The position numbers and the translations under genes were made by a program. From LMUY01 sp965199555 (GTDB lineage Bacteria; Pseudomonadota; Alphaproteobacteria; Acetobacterales; Acetobacteraceae), in NCBI GenBank assembly GCA_965199555.1, contig CBDASJ010000024.1, positions 186,001 through 250,000 on the forward strand: a DNA stretch of 64,000 nt, in the 5' to 3' direction. Numbering within the stretch: position 1 is the first letter of the stretch; each line of letters begins with the position of its first letter. Positions 47,703-56,157 of the stretch are shown piece by piece. A model generated the notes under the pieces. The model did no database searches. It worked only from the letters and a program-made list of their open reading frames with translations, and was not told the origin of the DNA.

Positions 47703-48698
47703 CTAGATCTTCAGCTTCTTGGCCAGCAGGTGCAGCCCGGTCGCGAGGCTGACGCCTGCCGCGGTCCAGAACGCCATCTTGTGCCGGTTGGTGAACATCT
47801 CCCAACTCCCGGTGCGGGACCGGCTGTCGAACCGGCCATGCGCGCCGTACGGGCCGGGCACCGGCTGGAACAGATTCGCCGGGGCGTCGGCCGGCAGCGT
47901 CTCGTCGCTGAGCTGCCCTTTGTAGCCGGCGTTGGCCAGGTATTTGTCGATCAGGCCCGGCGCGATGCGGTTGGCCAGGATCGCCTTGACCGTGGGAAAG
48001 CCGACCCAAACCTCGCGGCGCTTGTGCGTCGCGGCGAAGAAGATGGCGCGGGCCGGCACCTCCGGCTCGAAGATCGGCGCCACCGGCTTGGCCTTCACGC
48101 CCATCTTGTTCATCGCCCAATCGAATTGCGGCGTGTTCACCGCCGGGAGGTCGACCGTGGTCAGGTGCACCGCGAGCTTGTCGTGGATGATTTCGGAACG
48201 CAGCGAGTCCGTGAAGCCGCGGATGGCGGATTTGGCACCGCAGTAGATCGCTTGCAGCGGCACCGAGCGGTAGGCGAGTGCGGACCCGACATTGACGATG
48301 GTGCCGCTGTTGCGCGTCCGCATGCGTGACAGCGCGGCCATCATGCCGTGCACCTGGCCGAGATACGTGACCCTGGTGCCGCGCTCCACCTCCGCCGCGG
48401 TCAGCTTGGACACCGGTGCGAACACCGTGGCCATGGCGACGTTCACCCACACGTCGATCGGCCCCAATTCGGCCTCGGCCCGGTCGGCCGCCGCTTCCAC
48501 GGCGTTCGCGTCCGCCACGTCCGTCGGAACCGCGAGCGTGCGCACGCCGTGGACGGAGCGCAGCTCGGCCGCCGCGGCCTCCACGCGCGCCGGGTCGCGT
48601 GCCAGCAGCGCGACGTCGTAGCCTTGCCTGGCAAACTCCTCGGCGGTGGCACGGCCGACCCCGGCGCTGGCGCCCGTGATGACGACGACCTTCGGCAT
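47703..48698 (-). CDS. SDR family oxidoreductase with C-terminal membrane-type tail
   Basis: 331-residue short-chain dehydrogenase. VVVITGASAGVGRATAEEFARQ is the nucleotide loop; the asparagine-rich NNAG motif is WVNVAMA. IVNVGSALAYRSVPLQAIYCGAKSAIRGF carries the catalytic Ser/Tyr/Lys. A C-terminal extension of about 80 residues ends in a hydrophobic stretch (AFWTAAGVSLATGLHLL), possibly a membrane anchor. The ATG is at 48698. Just upstream of the GMC oxidoreductase (40 bp), so the two are likely one transcript. Substrate unknown. Confidence 0.88.
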   Translation of the reverse strand: MPKVVVITGASAGVGRATAEEFARQGYDVALLARDPARVEAAAAELRSVHGVRTLAVPTDVADANAVEAAADRAEAELGPIDVWVNVAMATVFAPVSKLTAAEVERGTRVTYLGQVHGMMAALSRMRTRNSGTIVNVGSALAYRSVPLQAIYCGAKSAIRGFTDSLRSEIIHDKLAVHLTTVDLPAVNTPQFDWAMNKMGVKAKPVAPIFEPEVPARAIFFAATHKRREVWVGFPTVKAILANRIAPGLIDKYLANAGYKGQLSDETLPADAPANLFQPVPGPYGAHGRFDSRSRTGSWEMFTNRHKMAFWTAAGVSLATGLHLLAKKLKI

Positions 48699-48918
48699 GG
48701 CGACTTCCTTTGGTGAGACGTGGCGGGTGGGTCAGGGGCACAGCGCCGGCGAAACCCTCTTGTCGCCCCCGGATAAAGGAAGCACCCCGGGTGTAGTTGC
48801 AGTCGGCCATGCTGCCCGGGCGAAACGGCGGGCGTCGTCGTCGGCTGGGTAAACACCCGGTGCACCGATGATTAAGGTCCCGACGGTAGGCTTGGCGGTG
48901 TACCAATGGGAGACCACC

Positions 48919-49668
48919 ATGCGCCTAGCCGGTGTTGTCGGGGCCATCGCGCTTGCTGCTGTCGTCCAGGTGTTCGCCTTGTCGGCCCACGGTGAAACGA
49001 TCGCGGTTCCGGAAAACCAGGGCCCGTGGGGCTTCAACGCGGCGGCGCCGGTGGGCCAGCAGGGCGTATATGCCGACCTTGCCAACGCCCTGTCGCGCCG
49101 CCTGGACATGTCGGTCAAGGTGGAGTTCGTGCCGTATGGCCGCATGCTGGAAGGCGTGCGGACCGGCCAGTTCGACTACTCGTTCGCCGTCGTCAGCCCG
49201 GCGCTTGCGGAAGCCGGCCCGTTCATCACCATGGTTGCCAAAATCCCGATGATCGCGGTGGCCCGCAAGGGCCTGAAGCTCGCGAGCCTGGATGACCTGC
49301 ACAGTTTCGAATCCGTGGGCCTGCTGCGGGGCGGCAGTTGCGGCAAGGCCGTCGACTCCGATCCGGCCATCCACCTCGCGAGCCAGGACAATTACGAAGT
49401 GGCCATCCGGAAGCTGGCGGCGGGCCGGCTGGATGGCTGGTGCAGCAGCAAGGCAGGCTTCGACTATGCCCTCGGCAACCTGCACATGGCCGACCAGATG
49501 GGAAACAAGTTCGAGTACGGCGAAGTGAACATCGGCCTGCAAGCCAGCCACGCCAAGGCTGGCACGCCGGAAGCCGACCGCATGGCTCATGCCGTGGCCG
49601 ACCTCGTGGCCGAGGGGACGGCAGGACGGGTGTTCATGCAGTACTTAGGCAAAACCTATTCACCCTGA
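48919..49668 (+). CDS. Periplasmic solute-binding protein, family 3
   Basis: 249 residues: signal peptide (about 1-25, ending AHGET), then a type 3 (amino acid-type) binding domain. Visible: GVYADLANALSRRLDMSVKVEFVPYGRMLEGVRTGQFDY, GLLRGGSCGKAVDS and AIRKLAAGRLDGWCSSKAGFDYAL. It has two Cys in the mature part. GGGAG 6 nt before the ATG decides the start. There is no permease or ATPase nearby; instead a chemoreceptor gene follows after 36 bp. Ligand unknown; chemosensing is inferred. Confidence 0.82.
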   Translation: MRLAGVVGAIALAAVVQVFALSAHGETIAVPENQGPWGFNAAAPVGQQGVYADLANALSRRLDMSVKVEFVPYGRMLEGVRTGQFDYSFAVVSPALAEAGPFITMVAKIPMIAVARKGLKLASLDDLHSFESVGLLRGGSCGKAVDSDPAIHLASQDNYEVAIRKLAAGRLDGWCSSKAGFDYALGNLHMADQMGNKFEYGEVNIGLQASHAKAGTPEADRMAHAVADLVAEGTAGRVFMQYLGKTYSP

Positions 49669-49704
49669 CCTCTGTGGCCCGGGCGCAGTGCTGAACTTCC
49701 CGAC

Positions 49705-51276
49705 GTGAAAGCTCGACACATGCGACTCAGCCTGCAAAGCCGCGTCACCCTCCTTGCCGTGGCTGCCGCAGTCTCGATCGTCGGCCTGAAAAGCATCTAC
49801 GATCTGGGCAGCAGCGCGGCCGAGCGGGAAAGCGCTTGGTCCAGCCGCGTGTTCGTGCTGTCCAAGATGCAGGCGGAAGCCTTGGGCCGGCCCTTGTGGA
49901 ACTTCAACCTGGAAGAAGTTGCCGCGATCCTCAGCAGCCTCGAGCGCGACACGTCGTTCCGGCGCGCCCAGGTCGTGGAAAACGACGGCAAGGTCACGGC
50001 GGAGCGGAGGGTGCCAGGGCCAGCGGAAGCAGCCCGCGACATGGTTGTCACGGAAAACCCCATCAACGTCGCGGATAGCGGTCGGAGCCGGCTGTTCGGC
50101 ACCCTTCGCGTCGAGTTCTCCCGCGCGGAACTGAACAGGGCGTGGCGGCGGCAGATGCTGCAAGACCTGTTGACCACGCTCCTCATGGCGATCGTCACCG
50201 CCGCGGTGACGTTCTGCTCCGTTCGCCTGATCACCCGGCCGTTGAAGCGGCTGACCGGCGTCATGAGCGAGCTGGCCGGCGGCAAGCTCGCGATCGACAT
50301 CCCGTATGCCGGCCGCGCCGACGAGGTCGGTGCCGTCGCGGCGGCCCTGCTGGTCTTCAAGGCCAGCATGACGGAGGCCGCGCAGCTTTCCCGTGACCAA
50401 ACGGCGGCGCAGCGCGTCATGGAAGATCGCACGGTGCAACTCGACCAACTGCTCCAGGGGTTCGAGGCCAAGATCGGCGTGATGGTCGCGTCGCTCGCTT
50501 CCGGGTCGACCGAGCTGGAAGCGACGGCCAAGTCGATGTCCCTCACGGCCAAGCAGGCGTTCGGCCAGGCCGCCACCGTGGCATCGGCCGCGGCGGAGGC
50601 GAGCGTCGGCATGCAAACCGCCGCGGCCGCGACCGAGGTGCTGAGCACGTCGATCAACCAGATCGACGTGCAACTGTCGAGGTCGTCCGACATCGCGCAA
50701 CGGGCGGAAGCCGATGCGTTGCGCACGGACCAGATCGTGCGGGCGCTGTCCGGCGGGGCGGAGCAGATCGGTCAGGTCGTGGGGTTGATCGACACGATCG
50801 CCAGCCGGACGCAGCTTCTGGCCTTGAACGCGGGGATCGAGGCGGCGCGTGCGGGCAAGGCCGGGCTCGGTTTCGCCGTGGTCGCGGGCGAGGTGAAAAG
50901 CCTGGCCGGCCAGACCGCGACGGCAACCAGGAAGATCGCCACGCAGATCGCACAGATCCAGGATGCCACCAACGAAGCCGTCGACGCGATCCAGGAGATC
51001 ACGTCCACCATCAAGGAGATGGGCGACATCTCCCTCGACATCGCGGCCGCGATCAAGGAGCAGGCGACCGCGACGGCGGAGATCGCTTCCACCGTGCATC
51101 AAACGGCACAGTCAGGGCAGCAGGTCACCTCCAACATCGACGGCGTCCGGCACGCGGCACTGGAAACCGGCGCCACGGCGGAACACGTGCTCGCCGCTTC
51201 GGGCGGCCTGACCCAGCAAGCCGACCTGCTGACGTTCGAGGTCGACCGGTTCATCTACGACATCCGGGCCGCCTAG
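49705..51276 (+). CDS. Methyl-accepting chemotaxis protein
   Basis: 523 residues. TM1 about 14-34, a short periplasmic sensor (about 35-150) containing PLWNFNLEEVAAILSSLERD (a small Cache-like pattern), TM2 about 153-176, HAMP about 177-222, and a cytoplasmic signalling coiled coil with tip LLALNAGIEAARAGKAGLGFAVVAGEVKSLA. The conserved AAIEAARAGE reads AGIEAARAGK, a minor variant. GTG 49705 or ATG 49720 may start. No CheW/CheA nearby. Its stop shares CTAG with the convergent binding-protein stop. Tandem position after a periplasmic binding protein suggests indirect ligand sensing. Confidence 0.9.
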   Translation: MKARHMRLSLQSRVTLLAVAAAVSIVGLKSIYDLGSSAAERESAWSSRVFVLSKMQAEALGRPLWNFNLEEVAAILSSLERDTSFRRAQVVENDGKVTAERRVPGPAEAARDMVVTENPINVADSGRSRLFGTLRVEFSRAELNRAWRRQMLQDLLTTLLMAIVTAAVTFCSVRLITRPLKRLTGVMSELAGGKLAIDIPYAGRADEVGAVAAALLVFKASMTEAAQLSRDQTAAQRVMEDRTVQLDQLLQGFEAKIGVMVASLASGSTELEATAKSMSLTAKQAFGQAATVASAAAEASVGMQTAAAATEVLSTSINQIDVQLSRSSDIAQRAEADALRTDQIVRALSGGAEQIGQVVGLIDTIASRTQLLALNAGIEAARAGKAGLGFAVVAGEVKSLAGQTATATRKIATQIAQIQDATNEAVDAIQEITSTIKEMGDISLDIAAAIKEQATATAEIASTVHQTAQSGQQVTSNIDGVRHAALETGATAEHVLAASGGLTQQADLLTFEVDRFIYDIRAA

Positions 51277-52844
51277 CCCTTTCGCACCGACCAGAACTTC
51301 GCGAAGCCCGGCAGGATGCCGGACAGCGTGTCGCGATAGGCGGTGGGTTGCAGGATTTGCCCCAGCGGCAAATAGGGCGCGAAGGACAGTACCTCTTGCT
51401 GCAACGCGTCGGCGATGCCCTTCCGCGACGCCTCGTCCCCGGCAGTGAACCAGGACAGGCGAAGCCGCTCCAGCGCTGGGTCGTCCGGCCAGCCGTACCA
51501 GGCATCCTTGCCGTTGCCGCGCGCCAGGAAGCTTTCCGCCGGGTCCAGCACGTCGATGCCGGCCACGGCGGACGGGAAGCAGCTCCAGCCGCCATGCTCC
51601 AAATCCTGCCGATTGCCGCGGCGCTGGAACATGGTGGCGGCATCCATCGCCTGGTCGTCCACGTGCAGGCCGAGGCGCTTGAACAGATCGGCACCGACCT
51701 CGCCCATCACCGAGTTCACGGGGTGGTCGGTCGGTTCCATCATCACCACCCGCTCGCCCTTGTATCCGGCGGCCTCGATCGCGCGCTTGGCGACGTCGAC
51801 CGTGGCGGTGCCGACGGTTTGCGCCAGCCCGGCCTGCGTCGCCATCGGCGTGCCGGGGCAGAAGATGCCCACATCCGTGCGGTAATTGGCGGCGTCGCTG
51901 GAGAACGCTTCCATGAACTCGCGCTGCTGCACGGCGCTCAGCACGGCGCGACGGATGGCGAGGTTGTCGAACGGCGGATACAGCGTGTTGAAGCGCAGGA
52001 TCGGCACCACGCCCGTGCTGTCGTTCACCCCGACCCGCAGGGTGCGGTCGCGGCGCAGCAGCGGCAGCAGGTCGGGCGGCGGCGATTCCAGCCAGTCCAT
52101 CGCCCCCGTTTGCAGCGCGGCGGCGGCGCTGGCGGGTTCGGGCATGATCACCCATTCCACCCGGTCGAGGTGCACCACCTTGGCGCCACTGGTCAGCCCC
52201 GGCCGGCCCGGCGCCGGCACGTAACCGGGGAAGCGCTCATACACCAGGCGGGACCCCGCCACGCGTTCACTGGCCACGAAGCGGAACGGGCCGCTGCCGA
52301 CCACCTCCGGCACCGGCCGGGTGGCGGGCAGGCGGGCCAGGCGCTCCGGCATGATGGCGCAGATGTTGGGGGAGATCTTGCCCAGCGCACTCGGCAGCAG
52401 GGGGAATGGCCGCCGCAGCCGGAAGCGGATCGTGCGGTCGTCCGGCGCGGCCAGTTCGGCGGTCGCGGCCATCAGCGCCATGCCCAGCCCGTCCACCGCC
52501 GCCCAGCGTTGGACGGAAGCGACGCAGTCCCGCGCCAGCACCGGCGTGTCGTCGTGGAAGCGCAGCCCGTCGCGCAGCCGCAAGGTCCAGGTCAGGCCGT
52601 CCGCGTCGGTGCCCGCGCTTTCCAGCATCTGCGGCTGCGGCGTGAAGCTTTCGTCCAGGCCGAACAGCGTGTCGTAGATCAGGAAGGCGTGGTTGCGCAC
52701 CTGGGCCGCGGTGTTGGCGATCGGGTCCAGCACCGGCAGGTCCACGTTGGGCACGAAGCGCAGCACCGAGGAGGGTTGCGCGACCGCCGGGCGGCACAGC
52801 GGCAGCGCGGCCGCGGCTGCCAGCACCTGGCGGCGGCGCATCAT
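51273..52844 (-). CDS. ABC transporter substrate-binding protein, family 5 (Tat-type)
   Basis: 523-residue peptide/opine-type binding protein. The Tat-like signal MMRRRQVLAAAAALPLCRPA is followed by LRFVPNVDLPVLDPIANTAAQVRNHAFLIYDTLFGLDESFTPQPQM. LVYERFPGYVPAPGRPGL and WYGWPDDPALERLRLSWF are shared with the protein at 60116. It starts with ATGATG overlapping the stop of the DUF1932 dehydrogenase. No permease or ATPase genes lie in the window. Ligand unknown; the ring-cleavage operon suggests an aromatic acid or a pathway-related metabolite. Confidence 0.87.
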   Translation of the reverse strand: MMRRRQVLAAAAALPLCRPAVAQPSSVLRFVPNVDLPVLDPIANTAAQVRNHAFLIYDTLFGLDESFTPQPQMLESAGTDADGLTWTLRLRDGLRFHDDTPVLARDCVASVQRWAAVDGLGMALMAATAELAAPDDRTIRFRLRRPFPLLPSALGKISPNICAIMPERLARLPATRPVPEVVGSGPFRFVASERVAGSRLVYERFPGYVPAPGRPGLTSGAKVVHLDRVEWVIMPEPASAAAALQTGAMDWLESPPPDLLPLLRRDRTLRVGVNDSTGVVPILRFNTLYPPFDNLAIRRAVLSAVQQREFMEAFSSDAANYRTDVGIFCPGTPMATQAGLAQTVGTATVDVAKRAIEAAGYKGERVVMMEPTDHPVNSVMGEVGADLFKRLGLHVDDQAMDAATMFQRRGNRQDLEHGGWSCFPSAVAGIDVLDPAESFLARGNGKDAWYGWPDDPALERLRLSWFTAGDEASRKGIADALQQEVLSFAPYLPLGQILQPTAYRDTLSGILPGFAKFWSVRKG

Positions 52845-53710
52845 GCCGCGGCCTCCGGCAGCGTGGCCTGGAGGGCGTCGAGCAGGCTGGGGAGGTCGGG
52901 GGCGTTGCGGGCGGCGCCCATCTCGGCGCCGCGGCGCCAGGCCCAGTCCTGCCGCTCGGCGATGGCGCGGCTGAGCAGCGGCTCCACCCCGGCCTCCTCC
53001 ACGGTACGTGCCACTTCCCGCATCTCCTCCGCGCGCCGCTTGCCGTGGATCAGGGCGCGGCTGATCACGTAGCGCGCCAGGCCGGGCCAGTCCGGATGCG
53101 GCAAGGTGTCGCCCATGGTGCGCAACACGTCGGCTTCCACGCCGTAATGCCGGGCGGCCAGCATGCATTCGGTGGTCAGCGCTTCCAGCCCCTTGATCAT
53201 CACGCTGCGGCACATCTTGACGGAGGACGCGCGGCCGATTTCCGGCGAGAACGGGGTCAGGTCCATGCCGAACGGCGCCGCCGCCCGCATGAACGCGTCG
53301 GCGTGCGGGCCGCCCAGCAGCATGGGCGTGGCGATGCGCTTGGGCGGCACGCTGGCCATGACGGCGGCTTCCACGTAGCGGCCGCCGGCGGCGGTGATCT
53401 CGCGTGCGGCCTCCTGCTTGGTGCCGGGGGCGACGCTGTTCACGTCCACGACGAAGGGCGCGGCGCCTAGCGCCCCGTGTAGGGAGCGCATGGCCGCCAG
53501 CACGGACCCGGCCGTCACGCACACGAACACCATCGCCGCGTTCTCGCACGCGGCGGCCGGGCTGTCGGCGGCGATGCCGGCGGCGCGCGCGCGGGCCTGC
53601 GCGTCGGGCGCGGTGTCGAATGCCGCAATTTCCGCCCCCGCCTTCGCCAGGTCCGCGGCGAGGATGCCGCCGACCTCGCCGAAGCCGATGATTGCCACCT
53701 TGTTGTTCAT
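52841..53710 (-). CDS. DUF1932 NAD(P)-dependent oxidoreductase
   Basis: 289 residues: an N-terminal 6-phosphogluconate/beta-hydroxyacid dehydrogenase type Rossmann domain (VAIIGFGEVGGILAADLAKAGAEI) with VDVNSVAPGTKQ, and a C-terminal DUF1932 domain (SSVKMCRSVMIKGLEALTTECM). The Lys in the latter is placed as the catalytic Lys of this family. AGGGGGAA precedes the ATG. Together with the aldolase and hydratase genes it probably oxidises or reduces a hydroxy acid intermediate; the reaction is unassigned. The stop overlaps the next gene's ATG. Confidence 0.85.
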   Translation of the reverse strand: MNNKVAIIGFGEVGGILAADLAKAGAEIAAFDTAPDAQARARAAGIAADSPAAACENAAMVFVCVTAGSVLAAMRSLHGALGAAPFVVDVNSVAPGTKQEAAREITAAGGRYVEAAVMASVPPKRIATPMLLGGPHADAFMRAAAPFGMDLTPFSPEIGRASSVKMCRSVMIKGLEALTTECMLAARHYGVEADVLRTMGDTLPHPDWPGLARYVISRALIHGKRRAEEMREVARTVEEAGVEPLLSRAIAERQDWAWRRGAEMGAARNAPDLPSLLDALQATLPEAAA

Positions 53711-53730
53711 TCTCGTTTCCCCCTGATGGG

Positions 53731-54408
53731 CTACACGGGTGCCAGGCCGAGCCGATGTTTCGCTGCGTCCGCCCCGGTGGAGGCGAGGAACGCCACGAAG
53801 CGCTGCCCGGCGTCCGGCTGACGGGCGGCACGGGCGACCCCGGCCGTGAAGATCGTGGTCGATTGGATGGCAGGCGGCAGCGGGCCGGCGACCGTGACGC
53901 CGGGCAGTCCGAGCAATTCGCTGCGCTGCTGAAACGCCAGGTCCACGGCGCCCTCGGCCAGCAACCGTCCCACCGGCACGCCCGGCGGCGCCTGCACCAG
54001 GCGGTCGCCCAGCGTGTCGCGGATGCCCCATCCGTCCAGCAAGTGCCGCAGGTGATCGCCGCTCGGCCCAGTGGAGTAGCCGATCCGCCCCGCTGCCAGC
54101 ACGGCGCGCTGCACCGCCTCGGCGTCGCCCAATTCCGGCACCGGTCCGCCGTCCCGCACCGCGACGGCGATGCCGGAAGCGGCGATGCCGATTAGGCTAT
54201 CCGAAAGCAGGAAGCCGTCCGCTGCCAGCGCGCGGGCCACGCTGTCGGACAGCACGACCACGTCCACCGCCTCGCCATCCCGGACGCGGCGTGCAGCATC
54301 GACGCCGCCGACCGCCTCGACCACCGCGGCACCGTCCCACCCGGCGGCAAGCTCCGTCAGCAGGGCGCGCGTCGCCATCGAGCACAGGGTGGAGACCGGG
54401 GCTGCCAT
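53731..54408 (-). CDS. Periplasmic-binding-protein-like protein without signal peptide
   Basis: 225 residues resembling a molybdate/ModA-like or LysR-effector-like type 2 periplasmic-binding fold. Visible: AAPVSTLCSMATRALLTEL at the N-terminus, VDVVVLSDSVARALAADGFLL, GRIGYSTGPSGDHLRHLLDGWGI and VDLAFQQRSELLGLPGVTVAGPLP. No signal peptide, so it may be cytosolic: an intracellular ligand sensor, or a binding protein that has lost export. It is squeezed between the aldolase (1-bp gap) and the dehydrogenase, suggesting co-translation. No catalytic motif. Assignment is tentative. Confidence 0.65.
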   Translation of the reverse strand: MAAPVSTLCSMATRALLTELAAGWDGAAVVEAVGGVDAARRVRDGEAVDVVVLSDSVARALAADGFLLSDSLIGIAASGIAVAVRDGGPVPELGDAEAVQRAVLAAGRIGYSTGPSGDHLRHLLDGWGIRDTLGDRLVQAPPGVPVGRLLAEGAVDLAFQQRSELLGLPGVTVAGPLPPAIQSTTIFTAGVARAARQPDAGQRFVAFLASTGADAAKHRLGLAPV

Positions 54409-54409
54409 G

Positions 54410-55093
54410 TCAGTCCTCGTAACGCAGCCCGGCCTTGGCCAGGGCGTCGCGCATCCCGTACAGGTCCAGGCCGAGCGTGCCGGCGCCGAGCTTGGCCCGC
54501 TTGTCGGTCTCGTTGGCTTCGCGCTTGGCGGCGGCGTCCGCCACTGCGGTGACTTGCGCTGCGGGCACCACCACCACGCCGTCATCGTCGGCCACCACCG
54601 CGTCGCCCGGGGTCACCAGCGCGCCGGCGCACACCACCGGGATGTTCACCGACCCCAGTGTGGCCTTGACCGTGCCCTTGCAGGAGATCGCCTTGCTCCA
54701 AACCGGGAAGCCCATCTCGGTCAACGTGGACACGTCGCGCACGCCGCCGTCGATCACCAGCGCCCGGGCGCCGCGCGCCTTGAAGGAGGTGGCCAGCAGG
54801 TCGCCGAAATAGCCGTCGGTGCACTCCGCGGTGATCGCGGCCACCACGATGTCGCCGGGTCGGATATGCTCCGCCACGACGTGCATCATCCAGTTGTCGC
54901 CGGGGTGCAGCAGCACCGTCACCGCCGTGCCGGACACCCGGGCGCCGGGATAGATCGGGCGCATGTATGGCTTCAGCAGCCCGGTGCGCCCCATCGCCTC
55001 GTGCACGGTGGTGGCACCGAACTGGGCCAGCCGATGCGTCTGGTCCCGGTCCGCGCGAATGATGTTGCGCCGGACGACGCCGAGTTCCGTCAT
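54410..55093 (-). CDS. 4-carboxy-4-hydroxy-2-oxoadipate aldolase / oxaloacetate decarboxylase (LigK/ProA-like)
   Basis: 227-residue class II pyruvate aldolase of the RraA-like fold. GDIVVAAITAECTDGYFGDLLA and ALVIDGGVRDV with Arg119/Asp120 match the catalytic residues of LigK/ProA/GalC-type aldolases. The GCR-like ISCKGTVKATLGSVNIPVVCAGALVTPGDAVVADDDGVVVVP completes it. These cleave 4-carboxy-4-hydroxy-2-oxoadipate to pyruvate and oxaloacetate at the end of protocatechuate 4,5-cleavage and gallate pathways. AGGAGA before the ATG. Confidence 0.9.
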   Translation of the reverse strand: MTELGVVRRNIIRADRDQTHRLAQFGATTVHEAMGRTGLLKPYMRPIYPGARVSGTAVTVLLHPGDNWMMHVVAEHIRPGDIVVAAITAECTDGYFGDLLATSFKARGARALVIDGGVRDVSTLTEMGFPVWSKAISCKGTVKATLGSVNIPVVCAGALVTPGDAVVADDDGVVVVPAAQVTAVADAAAKREANETDKRAKLGAGTLGLDLYGMRDALAKAGLRYED

Positions 55094-55102
55094 CGCTGTC
55101 TC

Positions 55103-56131
55103 CTACTCGCCGGCGGCCGCCAGCCGTGCATCCAGACGCGGATAAACCCGCCGGGCATTGAGTTCGAACACCTTGCGCCGGTCCGCGGGCGACAGGTTCA
55201 CCGTGGCGTCGATGTAGCGGCGGGTGTCGTCGAAATGGTGCCCGGTTTCGGGGTCGATGCCGCGCACCGCACCGATCATCTCGGACGCGAACAGGATGTT
55301 GTCCACGGGGATCACCTGCGTCAGCAGGTCGATGCCGGGCTGGTGGTAGACGCAGGTGTCGAAGAACACGTTGCGCAGCAGGTGCTCCCGCAAGTCCGGG
55401 CGGCGCATCGCCTGTGCCAGGCCGCGATAGCGCCCCCAATGGTATGGCGCGGCCCCGCCGCCATGCGGGACGACGAAGCGCAGGGTGGGGAAATCGCGGA
55501 ACAGGTCGCCCTCGATCAACTGCATCACCGCCGTGGTGTCGGCGTTGATGTAGTGGGCGCCGGTGGTGTGGAAGCAGGCGTTGCAGGAGGTGGACACGTG
55601 CACCATCGCCGGAATGTCCAGCTCGACCATCGCCTCGTAGATCGGGTACCAGTAGCGGTCGCACAAGGGTGGGCTGGTCCAGTGCCCGCCGGACGGGTCC
55701 GGGTTCAGGTTGATGCCGACGAAGCCGTACTCGGTCACGCAGCGCCTGATTTCGGCGATGCAGGTCCGGGTATCCGCGCCCGGACTTTGCGGCAGCATGG
55801 CGGCGCCGACGAAATGGCGCGGGAACAGCGTCGACACGCGGAAACACAGCTCGTTGCAGATGGCGGCCCATTCGGCGGACACGGACAGGTCGCCGATGTG
55901 GTGCGCCATGAAGGACGCGCGGGGGGAAAACACCGTCAGGTCGATGCCGCGTTCCCGCATCTGGCGCAGTTGGTTGCCTTCGATGCTGTCCCGCAACTCG
56001 TCGTCGGAAATGCGGAGCTCCGCGGCGTTCGGCCGGGCGGTGCCCGCGTGGAAGGCGGCGACCTGGCGGCTGCGCCATTCCTCCAGCGGTTGGGGCGCGG
56101 TGGTGTAGTGGCCGTGGATGTCGATGATCAT
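55103..56131 (-). CDS. 4-oxalomesaconate hydratase-like amidohydrolase (LigJ-like)
   Basis: 342-residue amidohydrolase-fold protein. IDIHGHYTTAPQPLEEWRSRQ (metal ligands His6 and His8) is highly similar to LigJ, and VGINLNPDPSGGHW, ALVHVSTSCN-like AMVHVSTSCN and FVVPHGGGAAPYHWGRYRG fit the family. LigJ hydrates 4-oxalomesaconate to 4-carboxy-4-hydroxy-2-oxoadipate in protocatechuate 4,5-cleavage and gallate catabolism. Length is within one residue of characterised LigJ. GGGAGAG precedes the ATG. Upstream dioxygenase gene ends 26 bp before. An alternative is another 2-pyrone or aromatic decarboxylase-like amidohydrolase. Confidence 0.87.
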   Translation of the reverse strand: MIIDIHGHYTTAPQPLEEWRSRQVAAFHAGTARPNAAELRISDDELRDSIEGNQLRQMRERGIDLTVFSPRASFMAHHIGDLSVSAEWAAICNELCFRVSTLFPRHFVGAAMLPQSPGADTRTCIAEIRRCVTEYGFVGINLNPDPSGGHWTSPPLCDRYWYPIYEAMVELDIPAMVHVSTSCNACFHTTGAHYINADTTAVMQLIEGDLFRDFPTLRFVVPHGGGAAPYHWGRYRGLAQAMRRPDLREHLLRNVFFDTCVYHQPGIDLLTQVIPVDNILFASEMIGAVRGIDPETGHHFDDTRRYIDATVNLSPADRRKVFELNARRVYPRLDARLAAAGE

Positions 56132-56157
56132 GAGACTCTCCCGCTCCGTCGCCGTGG

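Noticed and set aside
51273..53831. One 852-residue fusion of DUF1932 region and ABC binding protein
   Set aside because: The N-terminal part of that reading is out of frame with the real DUF1932 protein; the binding protein has its own ATGATG start and Tat signal, overlapping the dehydrogenase stop by 4 bp.
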